Positions 1-8,533 of a DNA stretch of 36,790 nucleotides are shown here, in pieces. The DNA comes from UBA7398 sp964597305. GTDB lineage: Bacteria; Actinomycetota; Actinomycetes; Nanopelagicales; Nanopelagicaceae. Each line of letters opens with the position of its first letter. Position 1 is the first letter of the stretch. Made by a program: the position numbers and the translations under genes. The stretch covers positions 1 through 36,790 of the forward strand of contig CAZQWU010000010.1 in assembly GCA_964597305.1 (NCBI GenBank), written 5' to 3'. The notes beneath the pieces were generated by a model. It saw only the letters and a list, made by a program, of their open reading frames with translations, was not told the DNA's origin and searched no databases.

Positions 1-1296
1 GAGGCTGAGGTGGCGATGACATCCGAACCGGATTCTGAAAAAACTCAAATGGCATACGCACAGGCCATCTCTGATTGGGGCGATGTCGGTGGTTATGACG
101 CAGAAGTAACGTGGGATATGGCGTGTACGCGCGCGTTAGGAAAAACTTTTGATGATGTCTGTGATCGTGAAGTTAATACGCTCTCAGGTGGTGAACAAAA
201 AAAGCTCGTTCTCAATGTTCTCCTCAGCGGACCTGAAGAGGTCCTCATACTTGATGAACCAGATAACTATCTTGATGTGCCGTCAAAGCGATGGTTAGAA
301 GAAGAACTTAAGGCATCACATAAAACTATTTTCTTTGTGAGCCATGATCGTGAATTACTTAATGCGGTGGCTAATCGAATCGTGACACTTGAACAGAGCG
401 TTACTGGAAATACTGCATGGATTCATGGTCAAGGTTTTTCAACATGGCATGAAGCGCGAAAAGCACGTAATGCGCGATTTGCCGAATTGATGCTTCGATG
501 GGAGCAAGAACATACTCGATTAAAAGAGTTGGTGTTGACGTTACATAATCAGGCTAAAAGTTCGCCAGACATGGCCTCGAAATATCGAGCGATGCAGACT
601 CGGTTAAGGAAATTTGAAGAGATTGGGCCACCACCGGCACCACCTATGGAGCAAGATGTCAAAGTTGAATTAACTGGTGGTCGCACCGGTGAACGAGTTG
701 TGACATGTGAAAACTTAGCACTCACAGGATTAACACAACCATTTTCCGTGGAATTCTTTTATGGTGATCGGGTTGGCGTACTTGGTAAAAATGGTTCTGG
801 TAAATCACATTTCTTACGGCTACTTTCGGGCGACACTACTGTGAAATTCAGCGGTCATTACAAACTCGGTGCGCGAGTAGTTCCTGGACACTTTGCCCAA
901 ACACATGCTCACCCAGAATTTATCGGCAAGAAATTAATTGAAATTTTGTGGGAAGAACACTCACTTCAACTTGGACCAGCAATGAGCGTGTTGGGAAATT
1001 ATGAATTGAGCCAGCAAGGTGATCAACGTTTTGAAACGCTATCTGGTGGTCAGCAAGCTCGCTTCCAAGTTCTCTTACTTGAATTATCTGGCGATACTCT
1101 GTTATTACTTGATGAACCTACAGATAACTTAGATTTAGCATCTGCTGAATCTTTGGAGTCATCCATCTATCGTTACCGAGGAACAGTTTTTGCGGTGACG
1201 CATGATCGCTGGTTCGCGCGAGGATTTACTCGCTTTCTGATTTTTGGGGCAGATGGTCGGGTTTATGAAAGCCCTGAGCCAATTTGGGAGCACTAA
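1..1296 (+). CDS. ABC-F family ATP-binding protein, 5' end missing
   Basis: Soluble twin-ATPase of the ABC-F class. Relatives act on the ribosome, as translation factors or antibiotic-resistance factors, rather than as transporters. The reading frame is open from base 1. An in-frame GTG lies at 10, but it is not the true start because the Walker A of the first ATPase domain is missing. Numbering from that GTG, the first domain keeps its signature LSGGEQKK (58-65), Walker B VLILDEPDNYLD (78-89) and an SHD H-loop. A charged linker rich in Arg and Glu follows. The second domain is whole: Walker A GKNGSGKS (259-266), signature LSGGQQAR (344-351), Walker B LLLLDEPTDNLD (364-375) and a THD H-loop. 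No membrane segments are seen. Which ABC-F subgroup it belongs to cannot be decided. The gap to rplM holds a separate promoter, so it is probably not co-transcribed with the ribosomal genes. Confidence 0.9.
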   Translation, partial: EAEVAMTSEPDSEKTQMAYAQAISDWGDVGGYDAEVTWDMACTRALGKTFDDVCDREVNTLSGGEQKKLVLNVLLSGPEEVLILDEPDNYLDVPSKRWLEEELKASHKTIFFVSHDRELLNAVANRIVTLEQSVTGNTAWIHGQGFSTWHEARKARNARFAELMLRWEQEHTRLKELVLTLHNQAKSSPDMASKYRAMQTRLRKFEEIGPPPAPPMEQDVKVELTGGRTGERVVTCENLALTGLTQPFSVEFFYGDRVGVLGKNGSGKSHFLRLLSGDTTVKFSGHYKLGARVVPGHFAQTHAHPEFIGKKLIEILWEEHSLQLGPAMSVLGNYELSQQGDQRFETLSGGQQARFQVLLLELSGDTLLLLDEPTDNLDLASAESLESSIYRYRGTVFAVTHDRWFARGFTRFLIFGADGRVYESPEPIWEH

Positions 1297-1308
1297 AGAC
1301 CGCCCATT

Positions 1309-1338
1309 TTGACCCCGTATGAGGCCAACGGGTAACCT
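1309..1338 (+). promoter_or_regulatory. Putative promoter of rplM-rpsI
   Basis: TTGACC (1309-1314) is a near-consensus -35. It is followed by an 18-nt spacer and TAACCT (1333-1338), which fits the TAnnnT -10 of actinobacterial housekeeping promoters. Transcription would start near 1345, giving a leader of about 58 nt before the GTG of rplM. Confidence 0.65.
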
Positions 1339-1352
1339 ACGACTTCTGTTCA

Positions 1353-1397
1353 GAGCTCTCCGAGCTCGAACACAATATTAGAACGAGCGAAAGAGGA
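1353..1397 (+). promoter_or_regulatory. rplM leader: short hairpin and ribosome binding site
   Basis: Two GAGCTC blocks (1353-1358 and 1362-1367) can pair as a 6-bp stem with a 3-nt loop close to the predicted 5' end. The ribosome binding site AAGAGGA (1391-1397) lies 6 nt before the GTG at 1404 and fixes that start. Ribosomal-protein leaders are often autoregulated, but nothing here proves it. Confidence 0.4.
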
Positions 1398-1403
1398 ACT
1401 GCT

Positions 1404-1856
1404 GTGCGTACTTATAGTCCGAAACCTGGCGATGAGGCGCGTGCTTGGCATGTTATCGATGCGAACAATGTTGTCCTAGGACGTCTTGCTTCGCATGCAG
1501 CTCATCTTCTTCGCGGGAAACACAAACCAACTTTTGCACCGCACATGGATATGGGCGACTTCGTCGTTGTGATTAATGCCGACAAAGTTGTTTTAACTGG
1601 CCAAAAACTTCAACAAAAGTTTGCACATCGCCACTCCAATTATCCAGGTGGTTTAACTTCAACAAAGTACGCCGATCTCGTTGAAAAGTATCCAACAAAA
1701 GCGATTGAAAAAGCGATTAAAGGTATGTTGCCAAAGAATTCCATTGGTAAGCAGATGGCGAGCAAGTTGAAGGTTTATGCAGGTGCAGATCACCCACACG
1801 GTAATCAAAATCCCACACCGTATGTTTTCAATCAGGTTAGTCAGATCGTTAAGTAG
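1404..1856 (+). CDS. rplM: 50S ribosomal protein L13
   Basis: Structural protein of the large ribosomal subunit, 150 residues, the usual length. It reads MRTYSPKPGDEARAWHVIDA at the N-terminus, then the conserved LGRLAS stretch, LLRGKHKP, and the GDFVVVINADKVVLTG block characteristic of L13. The HPHGNQNP stretch near the C-terminus also fits the family. The GTG start is preceded at 6 nt by AAGAGGA. It is followed after 20 nt by rpsI, the universal bacterial partner, and the two are surely one transcription unit. The long antisense frames over this gene have no family features. Confidence 0.98.
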   Translation: MRTYSPKPGDEARAWHVIDANNVVLGRLASHAAHLLRGKHKPTFAPHMDMGDFVVVINADKVVLTGQKLQQKFAHRHSNYPGGLTSTKYADLVEKYPTKAIEKAIKGMLPKNSIGKQMASKLKVYAGADHPHGNQNPTPYVFNQVSQIVK

Positions 1857-1876
1857 AAATAGAGAAGAGATAGAAC

Positions 1877-2353
1877 ATGTCAGATCGCACAATTGATAAC
1901 GACGAGAACCCCACCTCGTACAGTTCATCATCGGCAGGCGCAGCGACACATCGTCCGGCAGTCATTGCTGATGGCGCTGGTGTTGGTCGTCGCAAAGAAG
2001 CGGTTGCTCGAGTTCGTCTCGTACCTGGAAGTGGTCGTTGGGTAGTGAACGGCAAACCACTCGATGTTTACTTCCCAAATAAAGTTCACCAACAATCAGT
2101 ATCTGAACCACTTCGCACAGTAGGTGCGGAGGGTAAGTACGATGTTTTTGCACGCATCGACGGCGGAGGGATTTCTGGCCAAGCTGGTTCACTCCGACTC
2201 GGCGTAGCGCGTGCCCTTAATGAAATTGATCGCGATGCCAATCGTCCAGCGCTTAAGAAAGCTGGTTTCCTCACACGTGATCCTCGCGTAATCGAGCGTA
2301 AGAAATACGGTCTCAAGAAAGCACGTAAGCGCTCGCAATACAGCAAGCGTTAA
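1877..2353 (+). CDS. rpsI: 30S ribosomal protein S9
   Basis: Small-subunit ribosomal protein, 158 residues. The first 30 or so residues are a low-complexity, Ser/Ala/Asp-rich extension, as in several actinobacterial S9 proteins. The core begins at GVGRRKEAVARVRLVPGSG. It ends in the basic tail KKARKRSQYSKR, whose terminal Lys-Arg reaches the ribosomal P site. The ATG at 1877 has only a weak GA-rich ribosome binding site. An internal start would remove the variable extension but not the core. The gene lies 20 nt after rplM and 16 nt before glmM. Confidence 0.98.
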   Translation: MSDRTIDNDENPTSYSSSSAGAATHRPAVIADGAGVGRRKEAVARVRLVPGSGRWVVNGKPLDVYFPNKVHQQSVSEPLRTVGAEGKYDVFARIDGGGISGQAGSLRLGVARALNEIDRDANRPALKKAGFLTRDPRVIERKKYGLKKARKRSQYSKR

Positions 2354-2369
2354 TTCTCGCTCTCTCACC

Positions 2370-3722
2370 ATGGCGCTCTTTGGCACAGATGGTGTCAGAG
2401 GTGTTGCGAATAAAGATCTCACTGCAGAACTTGCGCTCGACCTTGCTGTTGCCGCCGCCCATGTTTTAGCTGAAGTAGGTGAATTTGCTGGCCACAAACC
2501 GCGTGCAATTGTTGGTCAAGATTCTCGAGCATCAGGTGAATTTCTTGAAGCTGCAGTCTGTGCAGGTTTAGCAAGTGCTGGCGTAGATGTATATCGAGTA
2601 GGTGTTCTTCCTACACCTGCAATTGCCTACTTAGTTGCCCACACCGGTGCTGATCTCGGTGTGATGATTAGCGCTTCGCATAATCCAATGCCAGATAACG
2701 GAATTAAGTTCTTTGCCCGAGGTGGAGGCAAACTCGACGATGCACTTGAAACAGCGATCGAACAACGGTTGGCGGAACCGTGGCAACGGCCAATCGGTGC
2801 AGTCGTTGGTCGAATTATTAACGATGAAAGTGCGCGTGAAAAATACATCGGTCATCTGCTCGCCGATATTTCACTGCCACTCGACCTCACGGTTGTAGTT
2901 GATTGCGCAAATGGCGCATCATCGTTTACCGCGCCACAGGCTTATTCTCAAGCGGGTGCGCGAGTCATTTCTATTTTCAATAACCCCAACGGACTCAACA
3001 TCAACGACAATTGTGGATCAACCCATCTTGCTGCGCTAAAAAAAGCGGTGATCGAACACGGCGCTGATCTTGGTATTGCACATGATGGCGATGCCGATCG
3101 CGTACTCGCTATCGATAAGAATGGTGAAGAGGTTGATGGCGATGCCATTTTGGCGATACTTGCGTTAGCTCGAAAAGCAGCGGGGAAACTTACCCGTCAG
3201 ACGGTAGTTGGCACAGTGATGAGTAACCTGGGCTTTATTCGCGCAATGGAGAAGCACGGGATTTCAGTGGTAACTACCGCAGTTGGTGATCGTTATGTAC
3301 TAGAAAAGATGATTGCTGAAGGATTTGTTCTCGGCGGAGAACAATCGGGTCATATCATTATGAAAGAGTTTGCCAACACCGGCGATGGCTTATTAACGGC
3401 GCTTCATCTCATGCAGGAAATGGTTCGCCAGAAAAAATCACTCGCTGAACTTTCTGCCATGATGGTTCGTTATCCGCAAGTTCTCGTCAATGTTCCTCAA
3501 GTTGATAAAAGCGCTCTTGCCACAAATTCAGTTATTACGAGTGCGGTCGAAACGGCCCATCGATCGCTAGGTGATGCCGGACGAGTTCTCCTACGCGCTT
3601 CCGGAACTGAGCCATTGATTCGCGTCATGGTTGAAGCAGAAACTCATGAGATTGCAGATCGTCATGCACAAGAATTAGCAGCGATTGTGAAAACAGAGCT
3701 CGGTGTTCCATGTGCGGAATAG
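2370..3722 (+). CDS. glmM: Phosphoglucosamine mutase
   Basis: Converts glucosamine-6-phosphate to glucosamine-1-phosphate in cytosolic UDP-GlcNAc synthesis for peptidoglycan. The 450-residue length is normal. It starts MALFGTDGVRGVAN, the family N-terminus. The catalytic phosphoserine is S103 in the SASHNP loop (101-106). The metal-binding loop is DGDADR (239-244). The C-terminal phosphate-binding RASGTEPLIRV is present. It sits directly after rpsI, as in Streptomyces and Mycobacterium. Its last 13 nt overlap glmS, the enzyme before it in the pathway, which implies translational coupling. No Shine-Dalgarno is visible in the 16-nt gap upstream, so translation probably depends on rpsI. Confidence 0.97.
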   Translation: MALFGTDGVRGVANKDLTAELALDLAVAAAHVLAEVGEFAGHKPRAIVGQDSRASGEFLEAAVCAGLASAGVDVYRVGVLPTPAIAYLVAHTGADLGVMISASHNPMPDNGIKFFARGGGKLDDALETAIEQRLAEPWQRPIGAVVGRIINDESAREKYIGHLLADISLPLDLTVVVDCANGASSFTAPQAYSQAGARVISIFNNPNGLNINDNCGSTHLAALKKAVIEHGADLGIAHDGDADRVLAIDKNGEEVDGDAILAILALARKAAGKLTRQTVVGTVMSNLGFIRAMEKHGISVVTTAVGDRYVLEKMIAEGFVLGGEQSGHIIMKEFANTGDGLLTALHLMQEMVRQKKSLAELSAMMVRYPQVLVNVPQVDKSALATNSVITSAVETAHRSLGDAGRVLLRASGTEPLIRVMVEAETHEIADRHAQELAAIVKTELGVPCAE

Positions 3723-5533
3723 TCGGATATACCGGCGAACAATCTGCACTTAATCCTGTTATCGAAGGTTTGCGTCGACTGGAATATCGCGGTTATGACT
3801 CCGCGGGAATAGCACTCATTGCTCGACCCGGTGACAAACTTTTCGTGGCAAAAAAGGCGGGTAAATTAGCAAATCTCGAGAGCGAGTTGCCCACCGATCA
3901 CATCACGTCACACACAGGTATTGGTCACACACGATGGGCTACACACGGTGGCCCCACTGATATCAATGCTCATCCGCATATTTCTCGCGATGGAAAATTA
4001 GCAGTCATTCATAATGGAATTATTGAAAATTATCGTCAACTCAAAGCAGCGCTCGAGCACCGTGGCTATATCTTTCAATCCGAGACTGATACAGAGTCCG
4101 TGGTTCACTTATTGAGCGATGCGCTCTCTCGTTCTCACGATTTAGCAGATGCGATGCGTGATGTATGTGGCCAATTGCGTGGCTCATTTACTTTGTTAGC
4201 AATTCACTCCGATCAACCCAACCGGATTGTTGGCGCACGTCGTAATTCACCGCTGGTGGTGGGTTTAGGTAAGGGTGAGAATTTTCTCGCCTCTGATGTC
4301 TCAGCTTTTATTTCCTATACCAAACGAGCGCTTGAGCTTGGCCAAGATGACATTGTCGATGTGACGCCAACCGAGGTGGTAGTTACCAATAGTTTGGGAG
4401 AGAAAGTTGCTGCACATGAGTATGAAATTACTTGGGATGCTAGCGCGGCCGAACGTGGTGGCTATCCACATTTCATGTTGAAAGAAATATTCGAACAACC
4501 TAAAGCGATTGCCGATACTTTACTCGGACGATTTGTTGGAGCACATATTGAAATCGATGAACTATCAAAAGTTGATACACCGGCGCGAATTCTCATCGTG
4601 GCCTGCGGTACTGCCTATCATGCTGGACTCATTGGAAAATACTCGCTAGAAACCTGGTCAAAAATTCCAGTCGATGTTGAGCTTGCATCAGAATTTCGTT
4701 ATCGCAAACCGGCTTTAACTGAGAACACGTTAGTGATCACCATTTCCCAATCAGGGGAAACCATGGATACCTTAATGGCAGCGCGATACGCACAATCACT
4801 AGGTGCACAAACGTTGGCAATTTGTAACACGTTTGGCTCAACCATTCCGCGCGAATCTGATGCAGTGATTTATACCCACGCTGGACCTGAAATAGCGGTT
4901 GCATCGACGAAGGCTTTAATAACGCAAATTGTTGCACTCCAGGTGCTCGCTCTCTCATTAGCTGAGCGAAAGAAAACGCTCACCGATAGTGAACGACGCG
5001 TATTGATCGAGGAACTTGGCGAATTACCCAACAAAGTAGAGCAAATATTGGAGACGGTCGAACCGCTCCGTGAAATGACACGTGGATTTAAAGATTCACC
5101 GTCAGTACTTTTTCTTGGCCGCCATGTTGGATTTCCTGCTGCGCTTGAAGGAGCACTCAAACTTAAAGAACTCGCTTATATGCATGCTGAAGGGTTTGCC
5201 GGTGGTGAATTGAAACATGGACCAATCGCTCTTATTGATCAGGGCACTCCAGTCATTGCCATCATGCCACACCATCGAAGTGAGATAAGCGAAAAAATGG
5301 CAAGCAATATTAAAGAAGTACAGGCTCGAGGAGCACGTGTCATTGCTATTGTCGATTCAGAGACTGACGTCGCTGATGTTTCACACCTCATTCGCATTCC
5401 TACATCACATGAATTACTCCAACCCATTCTCTCCATTGTTCCCTTGCAAGTTTTTGCGTATGAAATGGCGGTAGCGCGCGGCAATGATGTGGATCAACCG
5501 CGCAATCTTGCTAAATCTGTAACGGTGGAGTGA
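3710..5533 (+). CDS. glmS: Glutamine-fructose-6-phosphate aminotransferase (isomerizing)
   Basis: First committed step of hexosamine synthesis: fructose-6-phosphate plus glutamine gives glucosamine-6-phosphate. The 607 residues are full length. The protein starts MCGIVGYTG, so Cys2 becomes the N-terminal nucleophile of the class II glutaminase domain after Met removal. GHTRWATHG and the IHNGIIENY stretch belong to that domain. Two SIS sugar-isomerase domains follow, with the CGTAYHAG, SQSGETMDTL and HAEGFAGGELKHGP motifs. It ends NLAKSVTVE, the usual C-terminus with the conserved Lys. The start lies 13 nt inside glmM. The stop overlaps the following PAP2 gene by 4 nt (GTGA). Confidence 0.98.
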   Translation: MCGIVGYTGEQSALNPVIEGLRRLEYRGYDSAGIALIARPGDKLFVAKKAGKLANLESELPTDHITSHTGIGHTRWATHGGPTDINAHPHISRDGKLAVIHNGIIENYRQLKAALEHRGYIFQSETDTESVVHLLSDALSRSHDLADAMRDVCGQLRGSFTLLAIHSDQPNRIVGARRNSPLVVGLGKGENFLASDVSAFISYTKRALELGQDDIVDVTPTEVVVTNSLGEKVAAHEYEITWDASAAERGGYPHFMLKEIFEQPKAIADTLLGRFVGAHIEIDELSKVDTPARILIVACGTAYHAGLIGKYSLETWSKIPVDVELASEFRYRKPALTENTLVITISQSGETMDTLMAARYAQSLGAQTLAICNTFGSTIPRESDAVIYTHAGPEIAVASTKALITQIVALQVLALSLAERKKTLTDSERRVLIEELGELPNKVEQILETVEPLREMTRGFKDSPSVLFLGRHVGFPAALEGALKLKELAYMHAEGFAGGELKHGPIALIDQGTPVIAIMPHHRSEISEKMASNIKEVQARGARVIAIVDSETDVADVSHLIRIPTSHELLQPILSIVPLQVFAYEMAVARGNDVDQPRNLAKSVTVE

Positions 5534-6201
5534 TGACTCGAGTAGTAGATTCAAGACGAGCGCAAATGAACCACGCTTTAAAGTGGGCGCTAGTTCTCTT
5601 TACCGGTTTTCTTATCGTGACCCATCAAGTAATTATTAATGGACCACTCATTCACCTTGATGCGATCATCGCCAATGCACATCGACCAAAAGTAAGTGCT
5701 GGTTTAGAGAGAATACTTTTGTTAATCGATGATTTGGGTTTGCGAGGTGTTACAGCCACAATTCTTCTCATTTCAGCACTACTCATCAGCAGACGTTTTT
5801 CATCATATCGACCATTAAATCTCTCCATTCTTTCGTTGGTCAGCCTCAACCTAGTTGTGGGAGCTGCGAAATTAGGATTTGGCAGAACAAAACCTCGGCT
5901 CAACGTTGATTTATTACACTTTGGTGGCCTCTCGTATCCCAGCGGCCATGCCGCAAACGCGTTGTTAACGTGGGGATTGCTCTCTTATTTAATCTTCCGT
6001 TATACGCATAAAGAACCATTTGAAGGTATGCGGTTAACCTGGTTGGTTGTCATTATTACAAGTTCGGTCTGTGTCGTCTCGCTCTTTCGTAATACGCATT
6101 GGCTATCTGATCTCATCGGCGGATTATTTATCGGTGGCGCACTCCTGGTTATTGTGATTGCAGTCGATCGCTTTGTGCCATCAACGAAACAACCCTCGTA
6201 A
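5530..6201 (+). CDS. PAP2-family membrane phosphatase
   Basis: Membrane-embedded acid-phosphatase-like protein, 223 residues, with several hydrophobic segments in the usual PAP2 layout. Motif 1 is K114-x4-R119-x-K-P (canonical K-x6-RP). Motif 2 is YPSGHA with catalytic His140. Motif 3 is HWLSD with His190 and Asp194. The Arg usually found six residues before the last His is Ser184 here, although Arg187 is nearby. PAP2 enzymes often dephosphorylate lipid pyrophosphates such as undecaprenyl pyrophosphate. That role would suit its place directly behind glmM-glmS but is only inferred. The start is either GTG 5530 (4-nt overlap with glmS) or ATG 5533 (1-nt overlap). It closes the rplM-rpsI-glmM-glmS unit. 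Confidence 0.85.
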   Translation: MMTRVVDSRRAQMNHALKWALVLFTGFLIVTHQVIINGPLIHLDAIIANAHRPKVSAGLERILLLIDDLGLRGVTATILLISALLISRRFSSYRPLNLSILSLVSLNLVVGAAKLGFGRTKPRLNVDLLHFGGLSYPSGHAANALLTWGLLSYLIFRYTHKEPFEGMRLTWLVVIITSSVCVVSLFRNTHWLSDLIGGLFIGGALLVIVIAVDRFVPSTKQPS

Positions 6202-6235
6202 CGCCAGTGAAAAATCGTTGCGCTAGTGAAATATC
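6202..6235. repeat. Pair of 15-nt direct repeats upstream of acpS
   Basis: CGCCAGTGAAAAATC (6202-6216) and CGCTAGTGAAATATC (6221-6235) match at 13 of 15 positions with a 19-nt period, about two helical turns. A partial third copy, GTAGTGAAT, lies at 6272-6280. They fill the only gap between glmS/PAP2 and the acpS-alr-liv genes and could be a repressor or activator site. Confidence 0.4.
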
Positions 6236-6280
6236 AGCTTAAGAAAAGTATTTACATAAGTATGGCCAAACGTAGTGAAT

Positions 6281-6286
6281 TAGGAT
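6281..6286 (+). promoter_or_regulatory. Putative -10 element for a leaderless acpS transcript
   Basis: TAGGAT fits TAnnnT and stands 6 nt before the ATG at 6293. Transcription would then begin at or beside the start codon. The same bases include AGGA, which could instead serve as a Shine-Dalgarno 7 nt before the ATG. No good -35 is seen. Confidence 0.45.
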
Positions 6287-6292
6287 GTGCCA

Positions 6293-6637
6293 ATGATTGA
6301 CGGGATCGGAATTGATGTTGTTGATATCGAGCGTTTTTTGCAATCACTTGAACGAACCCCAGAATTACGGCAACGACTTTTTACGGAACGAGAATTGACA
6401 GTTTCGCCGACCTCACTTGCTGCGCGATTTGCTGCCAAAGAAGCGTTATATAAGGCGCTCGGTACCTCGCAAGGATTGTCATGGCACGACGCTGAAGTGT
6501 TTAATGAAAGTTCAGGTAAACCAAATTTTCTCTTCTTTGGTCAGATTGCAGATTTGGTCAGTGGCGCGCAAGTTCATCTTTCGATTTCACATGATGCCGG
6601 AATTGCCTCTGCGATGGTTATTGTGGAGCGTGAATAA
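6293..6637 (+). CDS. acpS: Holo-[acyl-carrier-protein] synthase
   Basis: Transfers 4'-phosphopantetheine from CoA to the serine of acyl carrier protein, activating fatty-acid synthesis. The 114-residue length is typical. The N-terminus MIDGIGIDVVDIERF carries metal ligand D8. The second signature FAAKEALYKALG contains E50. A GTG at 6287 would add two residues. ATG 6293 is preferred because the family starts at the MI-x-GIGID stretch and because both the AGGA and the TAnnnT box are well placed for it. The stop overlaps the alr start by 1 nt (TAATG). AcpS next to alr is a common actinobacterial order. The NAD(P)HX repair gene often found between them is absent here. Confidence 0.95.
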   Translation: MIDGIGIDVVDIERFLQSLERTPELRQRLFTERELTVSPTSLAARFAAKEALYKALGTSQGLSWHDAEVFNESSGKPNFLFFGQIADLVSGAQVHLSISHDAGIASAMVIVERE

Positions 6638-7773
6638 TGCATCGCGCAATTGTTGAGGTAGATCTCTCCGCTATTGAAGCAAATGTTAAAAAAGTCATCA
6701 AAGCGACGGATACTTCTGTTCTCGCTGTTGTGAAAGCAGATGGTTACGGTCATGGTCGATTAGAAGTAGCGCAAGCTGCACTCTCGGCCGGCGCGCTGTG
6801 GGTAGGAGTTGCATTACTTGAAGAGGCGATTGCGCTGAGAACGCATGGGATTTCCGCACCATTATTAGCGTGGCTTACGCCGCCGCATGAAGATTTTGTT
6901 TCAGCACTTAAACACGATATCGATCTTTCGGTTTCATCGATTGAAGTTCTCACTGCCATCGTTGCTGCAGGAAAACAGGTTGGCATCATTCCACGCATCC
7001 ATATCGAAGTTGATACGGGAATGTCGCGTGGTGGGGCGCGAAAAGAATTTCCCGAGTTAATCGATCACATCGCGCGTGAAGTATCGGCCGGAACTATTGA
7101 TGTTGTAGGTATGTGGTCGCACTTTGCTCGCGCCGACGAGCCTGGTGTGGATTTCAATGCCATTCAACGAAAAGATTTTTCTGACAAAATTTTGTTTGCC
7201 AAATCGCGTGGTGTCACTCCGCGATTACTTCATCTGGCAAATAGCGCTGCAGCACTCACTCAACCAGATTCTTATTACTCTATGGTTCGATTAGGAATTG
7301 CGATGTACGGACTCTCACCAGATACTGAGAAGATGGGAAGTTCCGAATCGCTTGGTCTCAAACCCGCGATGACCGTGAAATCAGAATTGCAATTAGTAAA
7401 GGAAATACCTGCCGGCGCAGCTGTTGGTTATGGCGGTACTGCGATAACGAAACACGCGACGAAAATTGGCGTCGTAGCCATGGGTTATGCCGACGGCATT
7501 CCCCGGAACGCTAATAATTCAGCAGGGGTATTTGTCCACGGTGTACGTGCGCCACTTTTAGGTCGCGTCTCTATGGATCAATGTGTCGTAGATCTTGGTC
7601 CGCAATCACCTGCGCGCACCGGCGATTCTGTCATTGTATTTGGACCTGGCGTTAGCGGTGAATACACCGCTGATGATTGGGCACGAGCGAGCGGCACAAT
7701 TAATTATGAAATTGTGACCCGGATTGCCTCACGTGTGCCTAGACTCTACAACCGTGGCGCTGCTCTCCATTAA
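6637..7773 (+). CDS. alr: Alanine racemase
   Basis: PLP enzyme interconverting L- and D-alanine for peptidoglycan, cytosolic, 378 residues. The PLP-binding lysine is K33 in AVVKADGYGHG. The opposing catalytic tyrosine is Y284 in MGYADGIPRN. RLGIAMYGLSP and the LLGRVSMDQ stretch are also family features. It overlaps acpS by 1 nt. Its 3' end is overlapped by the first transporter gene by 20 nt if that gene starts at 7754. In mycobacteria alr leads directly into the tsaE group; here a transporter cassette of about 6.5 kb lies between. Confidence 0.97.
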   Translation: MHRAIVEVDLSAIEANVKKVIKATDTSVLAVVKADGYGHGRLEVAQAALSAGALWVGVALLEEAIALRTHGISAPLLAWLTPPHEDFVSALKHDIDLSVSSIEVLTAIVAAGKQVGIIPRIHIEVDTGMSRGGARKEFPELIDHIAREVSAGTIDVVGMWSHFARADEPGVDFNAIQRKDFSDKILFAKSRGVTPRLLHLANSAAALTQPDSYYSMVRLGIAMYGLSPDTEKMGSSESLGLKPAMTVKSELQLVKEIPAGAAVGYGGTAITKHATKIGVVAMGYADGIPRNANNSAGVFVHGVRAPLLGRVSMDQCVVDLGPQSPARTGDSVIVFGPGVSGEYTADDWARASGTINYEIVTRIASRVPRLYNRGAALH

Positions 7774-8533
7774 GTCGCTCTCCGTTAATTTTGGGGGACT
7801 TCAAGCACTTGATGATGTGCATTTAACGGTTGAACATAACTCTGTCACATCAATTATTGGTCCCAATGGCGCTGGCAAAACAACGCTATTCAATGTTATT
7901 TCCGGACTCGTCAAACCACATTCTGGTTCCATTCGATTTCACGAAAAAGATATTCCGTGGCCGAACGCCCACGAACTTGCATCATTAAGAATTGCTCGTA
8001 CTTTACAAGGAGTTGGACTTTTTACCGGTTTAACGGTGATGGAAAATGTCATGATTGGTTGCGATATTCATCGGCGAAGTAATGTGCTCAAAGATGCTTT
8101 TGGATTTTCACATGGCAACGAAGAGGAATTACGTGATCGTGCGCGTGATGCGCTTGCCTGGGCAGGAGCGCTCGCGTTGGCAGATAAAACCATTTCAGAA
8201 TTACCGTATCCCGATTCAAAACGAGTCGCACTTGCTCGAGCCCTTGCGATGGAGCCGGAATTAATTCTGCTTGATGAACCAGCCGCTGGATTAGGACAGA
8301 GTGAAATAGATGCATTGGGTGAACTCATTCATGGTGTGAAACGTCGATGTTCAGTGATGTTAGTTGAGCATCACGTTGATTTTGTCGGTGACATTTCGGA
8401 CGATGTTTATGTATTGAACTTTGGAAAGGTGATCGCCTCAGGCAGTTTTGATACTGTGAAACGTGACCCTGCAGTGGTGGCCGCATATTTGGGCACGACA
8501 ACAGATAGCACTTTAGGTGGCGTTCATGCTTAA
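7754..8533 (+). CDS. livG: Branched-chain amino acid-type ABC transporter ATPase (LivG)
   Basis: One of two ATPases that power uptake through LivH/LivM. From GTG 7754 it is 259 residues and begins MALLSIKSLSVNFGGLQALD, the LivG-type N-terminus. A TTG at 7724 would add ten residues of alr-frame sequence and is less likely. Walker A is GPNGAGKTT (36-44). Walker B is ELILLDEPAAGL, and the H-loop region reads LVEHHVD. The signature loop is unusual: LPYPDSKR (150-157), where LivG proteins normally have LPYGxQR. There is no ribosome binding site, but TAGACT lies 8 nt before the GTG, so an internal leaderless start is possible. It overlaps livF by 8 nt. Confidence 0.9.
   Translation: MALLSIKSLSVNFGGLQALDDVHLTVEHNSVTSIIGPNGAGKTTLFNVISGLVKPHSGSIRFHEKDIPWPNAHELASLRIARTLQGVGLFTGLTVMENVMIGCDIHRRSNVLKDAFGFSHGNEEELRDRARDALAWAGALALADKTISELPYPDSKRVALARALAMEPELILLDEPAAGLGQSEIDALGELIHGVKRRCSVMLVEHHVDFVGDISDDVYVLNFGKVIASGSFDTVKRDPAVVAAYLGTTTDSTLGGVHA

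Noticed and set aside
10..1296. Short, single-and-a-half-domain ABC-F protein with its own start at GTG 10
   Set aside because: The frame is open to base 1 and the first Walker A is missing, so the gene is simply cut by the window edge.
8517..8533. Frameshift or pseudogene at the livG/livF junction, and likewise at livH/livM and guaB3/guaA
   Set aside because: Each pair has complete family-typical ends. The junctions are short 8-nt start/stop overlaps (ATGCTTAA, GTGTTTAA, GTGGCTGA) with both proteins intact.
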